A stretch of DNA of 64,000 bases from Poriferisodalis sp026713105 (GTDB taxonomy: Bacteria; Actinomycetota; Acidimicrobiia; Acidimicrobiales; Poriferisodalaceae), in the NCBI GenBank assembly GCA_965115995.1, contig OZ220472.1, positions 1,054,001-1,118,000 on the forward strand. The letters are read 5' to 3'. Shown here in pieces: positions 23,928 to 31,237 of the stretch (position 1 is its first letter; each line of letters begins with the position of its first letter). A program made the translations under genes and the position numbers. The notes under the pieces were generated by a model. That model made no database searches and was not told where the DNA came from. It saw nothing but the letters and a program-made list of their open reading frames with translations.

Positions 23928-25541
23928 TCAGGCCATGGCGAGGCCGGGGTAGCCATTCGCAGCAAGCTCGGTGACCTTGGCGGTGTAGCGGGTGGCTCCG
24001 CCGAAGTAGGCCTGGTAGCGGACCTTGCCTTCCTCGTGGCCGGCGACATTGGAGTTGTAGCCGGTGAACCAGCCCTTGCTGCGCCGAAACAGCAGCCGTT
24101 CGTGGAACCGCTTCACCTCGTCCACCCATTCCTGCTCGGCCTCGGGCTGCGCTTCCACCCGGCTGTATCCGTGCTCGCGCACGTATTCGAGCAATCCCGT
24201 CACCCAATCGACGCCGCCTTCGATGGCCCGCGGGAAGTTGGTGGAGCCCGACACGCTCTGGGGGCCGGCCACCATCAACATGTTGGGGAAGCCGTGTGAG
24301 AGCAGGCCGCAGTAGGTGCTGGGGCCGCCACGCCATTTCTCGCCGAGCGTGGTGCCGTCGACACCGCGGATGTCCACCCGGTCGAAAGCCCCGGTGATGG
24401 CGTCGAAGCCGGTGGCGTAGACGATCAGGTCCAAGTCGTAGTGGCGGTCGGTCGTCTGGATGCCGCTTGCGGTCAGGCGCTCGATGGGTGTCTGCGACAG
24501 GTCCACCAGCTCGACATGGGGGTTGTTGTAGGCCTCGAAGTAGTCGGTCTCCAGCGGCAGCCGCTGCAGTCCGAAGCCGTGGTCTTTGGGGATGAGCTTC
24601 TCCGCCACGGCAGGGTCGTGGACTCGTTGGCGGATCCGCTCGGCGATGTACTCCGACATCTCCCGGTTCGCGGCCTCATCCACGAAGATCTCGGCGAAGT
24701 TGCCCGCCAGGATGGCGAAACCCGACCGGGTGTACAGCTCATCCCACAGCTCTCGGCGCTCGGCAGCGGTCATGTCCCAGAATCCCCAGCGGGGCACATG
24801 CTCGAAGCCTTGGGGCGAGGCAGCGCAGTTGGCGAAGATCTCGTCGTAGCGATCGCGGATCTCGTCCATCTCTGTTTCGGAGATGGGGGAGTTGTTCAGC
24901 GGGGTGCTCCAATTGGGGCGGCGCTGGAACACCTTGAGCTCGGCGACCTTGTCTGCGATCTCGCCGATCACCTGGATGCCGGTAGCCCCGGTGCCGATGA
25001 CGCCGACGCGTTTCCCGGCGAGTTCCACGGGCTCCTTGGGCCAGAGGAAGGTGTGAAACGAGGGACCTTCGAATTCGTCCATGCCGGGATAGGAGGGCAG
25101 GGTCGGTGCCGACAGCGGACCGAGGCTGGTGATCACGAAGCGAGCGGTGTGGGTGTCGCCGTCGGCCAGCGAGAGGTGCCAGCGGTGCTCGCTCTCGTCC
25201 CACGCCATGCGTTCGACCCGCTTGCCGAAGCGCATGTGGCGACGCAGGTCGAACTTGTCGGCCACATAGTTCAGGTAGCGCAGGTTCTCGGGCTGTGAGC
25301 TGAAGCGCTCCTTCCAGTGCCATTCGTCCCGCAGCTCTTTCGAGAACGAGTAGCCGTAGGTGTAGCTCTCGGAGTCGAACCGGCAGCCCGGGTAGCGGTT
25401 GCGGTACCAGGTGCCGCCGAGGTCGTCCTCGGCTTCGAGGACCACGGCGTCGATGCCGAGGTCCACCAGGCGCTTGATCTGGTAGATGCCCGACACCCCA
25501 GCACCCAGCACCACCACGTCGCTCTGGCGAGATTCGCTCAC
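23928..25541 (-). CDS. Baeyer-Villiger / flavin-containing monooxygenase
   Basis: 537 residues from GTG 25541 (VSESRQSDVVVLGAGVSG), chosen because GAAGGGAC lies just upstream and the FAD motif follows at residues 13-18. GGTWYRNRYPGCRFD lies at 42-56, the BVMO fingerprint at F157-EGPSF-H163-TFL-W167 and the NADP motif VIGTGATGIQ at 181-190. The length is typical of cyclohexanone or steroid-type BVMOs. It uses FAD and NADPH to convert a ketone to an ester or lactone. It lies upstream of the P450 operon on the same strand, separated by 122 bp. Confidence 0.92.
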   Translation of the reverse strand: MSESRQSDVVVLGAGVSGIYQIKRLVDLGIDAVVLEAEDDLGGTWYRNRYPGCRFDSESYTYGYSFSKELRDEWHWKERFSSQPENLRYLNYVADKFDLRRHMRFGKRVERMAWDESEHRWHLSLADGDTHTARFVITSLGPLSAPTLPSYPGMDEFEGPSFHTFLWPKEPVELAGKRVGVIGTGATGIQVIGEIADKVAELKVFQRRPNWSTPLNNSPISETEMDEIRDRYDEIFANCAASPQGFEHVPRWGFWDMTAAERRELWDELYTRSGFAILAGNFAEIFVDEAANREMSEYIAERIRQRVHDPAVAEKLIPKDHGFGLQRLPLETDYFEAYNNPHVELVDLSQTPIERLTASGIQTTDRHYDLDLIVYATGFDAITGAFDRVDIRGVDGTTLGEKWRGGPSTYCGLLSHGFPNMLMVAGPQSVSGSTNFPRAIEGGVDWVTGLLEYVREHGYSRVEAQPEAEQEWVDEVKRFHERLLFRRSKGWFTGYNSNVAGHEEGKVRYQAYFGGATRYTAKVTELAANGYPGLAMA

Positions 25542-25635
25542 GGCTGTCCCTTCAATCGCCCGCCCCGCAGTATGGCGGCCCCGACTCGTATACATCGTCG
25601 ACACTGGCGATCTTGGGTTACCCATTGCTTGATAT

Positions 25636-25652
25636 GTACGTATAATACGTAC
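25636..25652 (+). promoter_or_regulatory. 17-bp palindrome containing a -10 box: autoregulatory promoter of the toxin-antitoxin pair
   Basis: GTACGTATAATACGTAC is a perfect palindrome about a central A. It contains a consensus TATAAT at 25641-25646. The GTG start of the antitoxin follows 6 bp after the hexamer, so transcription should begin at or next to the start codon, giving a leaderless message with no ribosome-binding site. A repressor on the palindrome would occlude RNA polymerase. No convincing -35 box is seen. Confidence 0.65.
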
Positions 25653-25883
25653 GTGCCCAACAAGACGATCAGTGTGCCTGCTGACGTCGTGCCGATCATC
25701 GAGAGCCTGCACGTGCCGTTCTCGAGGTGGGTGACCGATCAGCTCCGGCGTCACGCAGCCCAGTCGACCATGTCCTTCGCCGATCAGCTCATGGCCGACG
25801 CGGCGCTTGCCGCGCCCGAGGGACTGACGGCCGATGACGCCATGGCGGTTGGCGAGCGTATGGAGCGATCTGCGCCGTGGTAG
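25653..25883 (+). CDS. Antitoxin of a MazF-type toxin-antitoxin pair
   Basis: 76 residues from GTG 25653. The N-terminus VPNKTISVPADVVPIIESLH has a ribbon-helix-helix-like strand followed by SRWVTDQLRRHA. The acidic C-terminal half (LTADDAMAVGERMERSAPW) would wrap the toxin. The stop overlaps the toxin start by 7 bp. The start abuts the palindromic promoter, as expected for a self-repressing antitoxin. An upstream extension in this frame would be antisense to the BVMO. Confidence 0.75.
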   Translation: MPNKTISVPADVVPIIESLHVPFSRWVTDQLRRHAAQSTMSFADQLMADAALAAPEGLTADDAMAVGERMERSAPW

Positions 25884-26194
25884 TGCGTGGCGGGGTGTAC
25901 TGGATCGATCTCGACAAGCGTCGGCCCTGTGTCGTGGTGTCCGCTGACGACGTTCTCGATGTCGACATTTGGCATACCCATGTCGTGCCGCTGACCTCGA
26001 ATCTCGATCGGGCTGGCCTCGCCGGCAATGTCCTGCTCGACGCTGCGGTGACCGGCCTGCCCATCGACTCCGTTGCGGTGCCGCTCGGATTGGAGATGGT
26101 CGATCGCTCATGGCTGGGGGAGCGTGCGGGCCGGCTGCCCCGGGCTCTGGTCGATGCCATCGATGACGGACTGCGAGCCGTCTTGGGACTGTGA
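25877..26194 (+). CDS. mazF: MazF/PemK-family endoribonuclease toxin
   Basis: 105 residues from GTG 25877. MazF-fold hallmarks: RGGVYWIDLDKRRPCVVVSAD (first strands and the catalytic Arg region), THVVPLTSNLDRAGLAGNVLL and a late strand DSVAVPLGLEMVDRSWLGERAGRL. It cuts RNA at short sequence motifs when the antitoxin is lost. Translation is coupled to the antitoxin by overlap. Confidence 0.85.
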   Translation: MVVRGGVYWIDLDKRRPCVVVSADDVLDVDIWHTHVVPLTSNLDRAGLAGNVLLDAAVTGLPIDSVAVPLGLEMVDRSWLGERAGRLPRALVDAIDDGLRAVLGL

Positions 26195-26236
26195 CCATCG
26201 GCCACCCGGTCGGCGGCTGAGAAATAGGGTCGGGTG

Positions 26237-27028
26237 ATGAGTGAAGACCGGGTGATGCACCTTGGGGTGAGCGCCGCCGATCTGGACGGGGCCACGCTGG
26301 CCATCGTGCCGGGCGACCCGGCCCGGGTGGCGAGGATCGCCGAGACGATGGACGAGCCGGCGCACTTGGCCTCCGTCCGGGAGTTCACGACCTACCGGGC
26401 GTCGATCGACGGCCAGCCGGTGGTGGTCTGCTCGACCGGCGTCGGCGGGCCGTCGACCTCGGTCGCAGTCGAAGAGTTGGCGCAAGTCGGCGTGCGGACG
26501 TTCCTGCGAGTCGGCACGACGGGGTCGATCCAGCCGGATCTGCTGGTCGGTCACCTGGTCATCACCCAGGCCGCGGTTCGCCTCGACGGGGCAAGTCGCC
26601 ACTTCGCGCCGCTGGAGTACCCGGCCGCCTCCTCGTTCGAGTGCACCCAGGCCCTAGTCGATGCCGCAGTCGCCCTCGACGCTCCCCATCAGGTCGGGAT
26701 CACAGCGTCGAGCGACACCTTCTACCCCGGCCAGGAGCGCTACGACACCGTGGCCGGCGACGTCGTCGGGTGGCTGCGGGGCAGCCTCGCCGAGTGGCGC
26801 CGCATCGGCGTGCTCAACTATGAGATGGAGTCGGCCACGCTGTTCACGATGTGCGCTGCCAACGGCTGGCGGGCCGGGTGCGTCGCCGGGGTGATCGCAC
26901 AGCGAACCGAGTCCGAAGCCGTCGTCGACGAAGGCCGCATCGCCGCAACCGAGGAGCGGGCCGTTGGAGTGGTCGTCGAGGCCGCCCGCCGGCTGCTTCA
27001 ACAGAAATCTCACCGAGGTGCACCATGA
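26237..27028 (+). CDS. udp: Uridine phosphorylase
   Basis: 263 residues from ATG 26237. It splits uridine with phosphate into uracil and ribose-1-phosphate in the cytoplasm. The sequence is strikingly like enterobacterial Udp as I remember it: GATLAIVPGDPARV, VCSTGVGGPSTSVAVEELAQ, FLRVGTTGSIQP, VRLDGASRHFAPLEYPA, SSDTFYPGQERYDT and YEMESATLFTMCA. That closeness is unusual for a high-GC actinomycete and may indicate transfer. Its stop overlaps the next start by 4 bp, although the two products have no obvious shared pathway. Confidence 0.93.
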   Translation: MSEDRVMHLGVSAADLDGATLAIVPGDPARVARIAETMDEPAHLASVREFTTYRASIDGQPVVVCSTGVGGPSTSVAVEELAQVGVRTFLRVGTTGSIQPDLLVGHLVITQAAVRLDGASRHFAPLEYPAASSFECTQALVDAAVALDAPHQVGITASSDTFYPGQERYDTVAGDVVGWLRGSLAEWRRIGVLNYEMESATLFTMCAANGWRAGCVAGVIAQRTESEAVVDEGRIAATEERAVGVVVEAARRLLQQKSHRGAP

Positions 27029-28188
27029 GCAAGATCAGCCGCATCGTCGTGCAGGCCTACACGTATCAACTCTCCGACGTCGGTCCGTCGATCTGGGCCT
27101 ACTCGCCTGGGGCAGAGATGAGTGTCTCGAAGTTCATCGTGTCAATCGAGACCGACGACGGTCACACGGGAAGCTACGCACCCCACTACGGCGCAACCGA
27201 ACACGCGATGGCACAGGTCTGCGATATGGCGCCACTGCTGATCGGCAGGGACCCAGAGCAGCGCGAACGGGTATTCGAACTCCTCAAAGTGCAGTTCCGG
27301 CACTTCGACAAGGTCGGCATCGCAGCTCTGGACACAGCCCTGTGGGATCTTGCGGGCAAGAAGTACGGCGCCTCCATCAGCCAGCTGCTGGGCGGGTACC
27401 GGGAACGGCTGCCGACATATGCGAGTACGACACCTGGCCAAGAGACGCCCGGCGGCCTCGACAGCATCGAGAAGTACGCGGACTTCGCGGAGGAATGCCA
27501 GCAACGAGGTTTCCCCGCGTTCAAGATTCACGGCTTCTTCGACGGCGACGTGGACAACGAGATCGGCATCATGACAGCGGTTCGCGATCGCGTCGGGTCC
27601 ACGATGAAGTTGATGACAGACCCCGCGTCATCCTTGGGGTCATTCATGGATGCCGTGGAAGTCGGTCGGGCTTGCGATGACCTGGGATTCCTCTGGTACG
27701 AAGACCCGTACCGCGATGCCTCTTCGAGCGCCGCCGCCCACAAGCGCCTGCGAGACTTCGTCCGCACACCGATGCTCATTGCCGAGCACATCCGAGGATT
27801 CGAGCAAAAGGCCGACTTCGTGCTCGCTCGTGGCACCGACATCATGCACGTCGATCCCGAGTTGGACGGCGGCATCACCGGCACGATGAAACTGGCCCAC
27901 TTCTGCGACGCCATCGGCATGGAGGTACAGCTCCACACGGCCGGCCCGATGCACCGACACTGCATGTCGGCCATACCCAACACGCTTTTCTACGAACTCG
28001 GCTTGGTCAATCCCGACACGTCGCAGAACTGCCTGCAACCGCCGATCTACGCAGACGGTTACGGCGATGGCCTCGACGATGTGGGTGCTGACGGATGCGT
28101 CGCAGTGCCCACCGGCTCGGGGCTGGGAGTGGAGTACGACTGGGACAAGATCAACGCTTGGGAAACGGCCAGGCGCACGTTCGAGTAA
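27025..28188 (+). CDS. Mandelate racemase/muconate lactonizing enzyme-type (enolase superfamily) protein
   Basis: 387 residues from ATG 27025 (MSKISRIVVQAYTYQLSD), overlapping udp by ATGA. TIM-barrel landmarks: the base Lys in FKIHGFF (KxH motif), metal ligands in LMTDPASS, WYEDPYRD and LIAEHIRGF, and the opposite-face His in VQLHTAGPMHRH. It abstracts a proton alpha to a carboxylate, as in sugar-acid dehydration or racemisation. A paralogue lies at 55458-56600 with the same KxH arrangement. Confidence 0.85.
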   Translation: MSKISRIVVQAYTYQLSDVGPSIWAYSPGAEMSVSKFIVSIETDDGHTGSYAPHYGATEHAMAQVCDMAPLLIGRDPEQRERVFELLKVQFRHFDKVGIAALDTALWDLAGKKYGASISQLLGGYRERLPTYASTTPGQETPGGLDSIEKYADFAEECQQRGFPAFKIHGFFDGDVDNEIGIMTAVRDRVGSTMKLMTDPASSLGSFMDAVEVGRACDDLGFLWYEDPYRDASSSAAAHKRLRDFVRTPMLIAEHIRGFEQKADFVLARGTDIMHVDPELDGGITGTMKLAHFCDAIGMEVQLHTAGPMHRHCMSAIPNTLFYELGLVNPDTSQNCLQPPIYADGYGDGLDDVGADGCVAVPTGSGLGVEYDWDKINAWETARRTFE

Positions 28189-28207
28189 CTCGGCTCGCGC
28201 TCCCGTC

Positions 28208-29380
28208 TCAGCGACTCGGCTGTCGAGGGTGGGGCGTCGGGGGCTCGGTGCCGAGGTTGCGCCCGCCTGGCTCGGGCGTGCTGCCGGCGGGAACGTGCTG
28301 GAACTCGCGGTTCACCCGGCGGACGGCCGGCGTGATGGCCACGGCGTAGCCGGCCAAAGCGAGGAGGACTCGGCGAGCCGGCAGGAGGACGAAGCAGATG
28401 GCCCACGCCGCGGCGAATCCGATGAGTCGTGGTTTCATCGCGGACACGCGCGCAGACGGCGTGTCGTCGGACCGGCCAAGTGGGAACCGCTTCGGCTTGA
28501 TGAACCATCCATGGGCAAACAGCTGAGCGACGAAGTACGGCCAGAAGGCCTCTGGGGCGTCGAGTGGGGGATCGGTATCCCATGCGGCGTCGGTGTCGCT
28601 GGCGAGTCCGTCTTGGATGCGAGACCACACATGCGACGCAGTGACTCGACCGGAGGCGCCACCGCGGTTCTGATGAGTCGGGCGGCAGTGCCACCGGTAC
28701 AGCACTCGTCGGTCCTCGGCGAGAGCCAGAATCCCGGCCTGGAAGATGCCGTTCGGGTGCGAGGACCAGTGTCGCTCCAATACTGCGGTGTCGCCGATGT
28801 AGAGGTCGAATCGGTCAGCCTCTCGGCAGTCTCCGAGGATCTCGTGGTGCGGGTCGCCTACGACTTGATATTCCAGTTCCCATGAGTCCTGTGCTTCGCT
28901 CGCGAGACTCTGGGGCTCACTGGTGACGGCGAAGATCTCCCCGCCCGCCGCCCGGACCTCCTCGACGATTCCCGACTTTCCGAAGCCACGCAACTCGCGG
29001 CGGCACGGAGGTCACCACAGGCCGCGGTAGAACACCAAGACGACGAACTTGTGCTTGTCGAGCTGGGCATTGAGCCATCCGGTGCGTACCCCGATCGGCG
29101 GGTCGAGCAGCGGCGGGATCAGCGGATCATCAACATCGGCGGCCGACACTCGAAAGCCCTCGGCGGATCGTTCGATCATCACCTGCTCACGGGCACAGAC
29201 GTCGCCGTCGCACAGCACCAAGCCCAGTTCGAAGGACTCTTCTCGTGCTCGTGCCACGGTGTTTTCGGCGTCGATGACTCCCGTGATCTCGTAGTGCGAC
29301 TCCTGCGTTGCGTTGATCCACTCAAGAGCGGCCTTCGAAGCGGTCTGGAGCTCAATGGGGGTTTCTTCGCTGACGTTCAT
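28208..29380 (-). CDS. Peroxiredoxin-like (AhpC/TSA) protein with in-frame TGA at the active site: candidate selenoprotein
   Basis: Read from ATG 29380, the frame is continuous for 390 codons except for TGA at 29012-29014 (codon 123). The context is VLVFYRGLW-[TGA]-PPCRREL. The redox motif of Prx-like proteins at this place is CxxC, so TGA replaces the first Cys and gives a U123-P-P-C126 motif. The frame after the TGA keeps the family pattern (YQVVGDPHHEILGD, FQAGILALAEDRRVLYRW, ASHVWSRI) and ends in a hydrophobic C-terminal segment (about residues 320-350) that may anchor it to the membrane. A hairpin with a G-led loop begins 3 nt after the TGA. Seen: the TGA and intact flanks. Inferred: selenocysteine insertion; no sel genes are in the window. 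A nonsense mutation or sequencing error is the alternative. It follows the TIGR03084 gene by 3 bp. Confidence 0.6.
28980..29008 (-). promoter_or_regulatory. Candidate bacterial SECIS-like hairpin downstream of the TGA codon
   Basis: On the minus strand the RNA folds as CCG-U-GCC-GC-CGC, loop GAGUU, GCG-U-GGC-UU-CGG: nine pairs in three short helices. The loop starts with G about 15 nt after the UGA. Bacterial SECIS elements are stem-loops at about this distance with G early in the apical loop. The small bulges make it a modest candidate; it overlaps conserved coding sequence. Confidence 0.4.
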
Positions 29381-29383
29381 GCT

Positions 29384-30154
29384 CTAGGCCATATCGCTGA
29401 TCCGCGGCGGTTCGAACCAGGGTTGGGCGATCTCCATCCATTCGATGGCGAGGCGGCCTCGAGCGTGGACCGAAGACTCCGACAGCGGTCGACGCCGTGT
29501 CAGGACCAGGCAGAATTCATAGGCGGTGGCCGTCACTCGGTCTGCAGCATCTTCTGGTCCCCAGGCCCAGATGTCTCCGCTTGGGCCGGTGAGCTCAACT
29601 CGAACTGGATCGACCGGCGGTGTCAACCCTCGATTGACGTAGCTGAAGTCGCGGGTGATGACGCCAATGTGTGCAATGTTGCGCAACCGGTCGGTCTGGG
29701 GATACTCGACGCCGAACGTGTCCGCCAGATCGTGGGAATGCGTCCACGTCTCCACCAGTCGACCTGTCGCCATCGACCGCGCTCCGATCTCAGGGCCGAC
29801 CCAAGCAAGGCGATCACGAGGATCCCGCCTGCGCAGTGCGCTGATCATGACGGTACGCATCTCGAGGAACCACTGCCACAGATCAGCGCCCGAAAGAGAC
29901 TGGATTTCTGGGCCGACCAACGCGTTGACCGACGCCTCGCCGTTCGACAGTCGGCCGTTGGCGATGGCAAATGACGTCGGATCGGTCAGCGTGAGATGCG
30001 CGAGCCAATCACCGACGCCGAGATGCAGGATCGTCTCGTGGCTGTCCCAGCCCTCGGCGACAGTAGGTGAGCGCCATTGTTCTTCGTTCAAGTGGCCGAC
30101 GACGGCTGTCAGAGCCTCGGTTTCAGCTTCGAGATCGTCGCAAATCTGATCCAC
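29384..30154 (-). CDS. TIGR03084-like / maleylpyruvate isomerase-type DinB-fold protein
   Basis: 256 residues beginning MDQICDDLEAETEALTAVV. The N-terminal four-helix DinB domain carries metal-type His in WDSHETILHLGVGDWLAH and in ETWTHSHDLADTFG. This fits the actinobacterial TIGR03084 family, related to mycothiol-dependent enzymes. The reaction is unknown. Its stop lies 3 bp before the start of the peroxiredoxin-like candidate selenoprotein. A thiol- or mycothiol-linked redox partnership is plausible but inferred. Confidence 0.75.
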   Translation of the reverse strand: MDQICDDLEAETEALTAVVGHLNEEQWRSPTVAEGWDSHETILHLGVGDWLAHLTLTDPTSFAIANGRLSNGEASVNALVGPEIQSLSGADLWQWFLEMRTVMISALRRRDPRDRLAWVGPEIGARSMATGRLVETWTHSHDLADTFGVEYPQTDRLRNIAHIGVITRDFSYVNRGLTPPVDPVRVELTGPSGDIWAWGPEDAADRVTATAYEFCLVLTRRRPLSESSVHARGRLAIEWMEIAQPWFEPPRISDMA

Positions 30155-30311
30155 GACCGAATGCTAGAGCGGCGCTCCCAGCGAAGTTTCGGCCCCTGGC
30201 TGGCGCCGAAGGTCACGTAGGCAAGGAATCGCCTGCCCGGCGCGGAGCCTTGATGGGCGGTGAGCCCGCCGTCAGTCGATCGATCTTCTCGGGCCGAGTC
30301 GTTGGTATTGG

Positions 30312-30851
30312 TTAGCTGTCGACAAGAGTTCGAAGGTCCGAGCGTTCGGCGTCGTTGAGATGGGCTCGGTGGTGGCGGAGTTCGAGGCTGGCGTTAATGG
30401 CCGCTCGGACATGGTCTTCGGCAGCGTCGTTGAGGAGTGTGTTGAGGTTCTCTCGAAGCCAAGCTGCAACTTCGGCGCTGCGCCAGAGCCGGTAGCGGCT
30501 GCGAGGGTCAGTGACGGGGGGTGGGAATCCGCCGGGTCCGCGCTCGCCAGCGATAAGGAGCCGCACGCTCTCGCGAGTTCGGCCGGTGCGGGCTGCGATG
30601 TCGGCCATGGACACCAGTCCGGCATCCGCGAGACGAACCACGTTGACGCCCGAGATGGACTCGAGTTCGGCGACTGCAGTCAGCACTGCGTATTGAAAGC
30701 TGTCGGCCTCGCGGTCGAAGTCGGCGTACTGAATGCCGTCGGCTCGGCCGATCAAGGCGTCATCGCAGCCGGCCTCGTATACGTCGCCGATCCGTTCGTC
30801 TGATTGGAGGTCAGGGCCGTTGACGATCAGGGTGAAGGTGTGGGTGGTCAT
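30312..30851 (-). CDS. hicB: HicB-like antitoxin with C-terminal excisionase-type helix-turn-helix
   Basis: 179 residues from ATG 30851 (MTTHTFTLIVNGPDLQSDE). The N-terminal half is HicB-like (alternating strands, DFDREADSFQYAVLTAVAELESI). The C-terminal half holds a MerR/excisionase-like DNA-binding motif (SMADIAARTGRTRESVRLLI, then RYRLWRSAEVAAWLREN). It should neutralise the toxin and repress the operon at the palindrome upstream. It is the second gene, 2 bp after the toxin. Confidence 0.7.
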   Translation of the reverse strand: MTTHTFTLIVNGPDLQSDERIGDVYEAGCDDALIGRADGIQYADFDREADSFQYAVLTAVAELESISGVNVVRLADAGLVSMADIAARTGRTRESVRLLIAGERGPGGFPPPVTDPRSRYRLWRSAEVAAWLRENLNTLLNDAAEDHVRAAINASLELRHHRAHLNDAERSDLRTLVDS

Positions 30852-30853
30852 AG

Positions 30854-31102
30854 TCACGAGTCGTTGTCCCATTCGGGGGTGTGGATGCATCGGTCCCGTA
30901 CCCGCCGGAGCTGGCGGGCGTGGTTGTCGGGGCTTCGTGGTGTCGACCAGATGGAGACTTGACAGCCTGATCGGCTGGATTCGGCGCAGCGAGCAACACC
31001 CCAACGGTGCCCTGACGCTCTCGGTGCGATGGTCCAGCCTGCGTCTTCGAGTTCGGCCAATGCGGCTTCGACCTCCTTCTTTGGATGCCGCGCCCTCGGC
31101 AT
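30854..31102 (-). CDS. hicA: HicA-like mRNA interferase toxin
   Basis: 82 residues from ATG 31102 (MPRARHPKKEVEAALAELED). The dsRBD-like HicA pattern is present: a helix EVEAALAELEDAGW, then RASGHRWGVARC with the likely catalytic His, then CQVSIWSTPRSPDNHARQLRRV. An upstream in-frame ATG would read back through the promoter, so 31102 is preferred. The toxin-first order matches HicAB loci. Confidence 0.72.
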   Translation of the reverse strand: MPRARHPKKEVEAALAELEDAGWTIAPRASGHRWGVARCAESSRSGCQVSIWSTPRSPDNHARQLRRVRDRCIHTPEWDNDS

Positions 31103-31108
31103 GTTGAC

Positions 31109-31137
31109 ACCATACAACGTACGTTGTATCCAGTCAA
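31109..31137 (-). promoter_or_regulatory. HicAB promoter with embedded 18-bp palindrome; leaderless start
   Basis: On the minus strand: -35 TTGACT (31137-31132), a 17-bp spacer, -10 TATGGT (31114-31109), then 6 bp to the ATG. The spacer is almost filled by the perfect palindrome ATACAACGTACGTTGTAT (31112-31129), the expected antitoxin operator. The ATG at the predicted transcription start implies a leaderless message. Confidence 0.7.
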
Positions 31138-31153
31138 CGGTGCCGGCAGAGTG

Positions 31154-31237
31154 TCAGAAGCCGAGGATCTTGTCGGTGACGACGTAGCGGAGCGGCTCGC
31201 CGGTGAGCAGGCGGCGGGGGTTGTCGGCACGGTTCAT
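31154..31237 (-). CDS. Short coupled ORF at the end of the peptidase operon (27 codons)
   Basis: ATG 31237 overlaps the peptidase stop (ATGA) and opens a 27-codon frame beginning MNRADNPRRLLTGEPLRYVV and ending with TGA at 31154-31156. The coupling suggests it once began, or still begins, a further operon gene. Its length and abrupt end next to the HicAB locus suggest truncation by acquisition of that module. No family is recognised. Confidence 0.35.
   Translation of the reverse strand: MNRADNPRRLLTGEPLRYVVTDKILGF

Noticed and set aside
22573..24336. Upstream extension of the P450 frame to 24336
   Set aside because: The P450 N-terminus MSTCPFHPF at 23805 is complete. The extension is antisense-like read-through across the intergenic region into the BVMO gene.
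28994..29014. Frameshift explanation for the split peroxiredoxin-like gene
   Set aside because: Both halves are in the same frame and separated only by TGA, so no insertion or deletion is needed. The remaining alternatives are selenocysteine, nonsense mutation or a base-call error.
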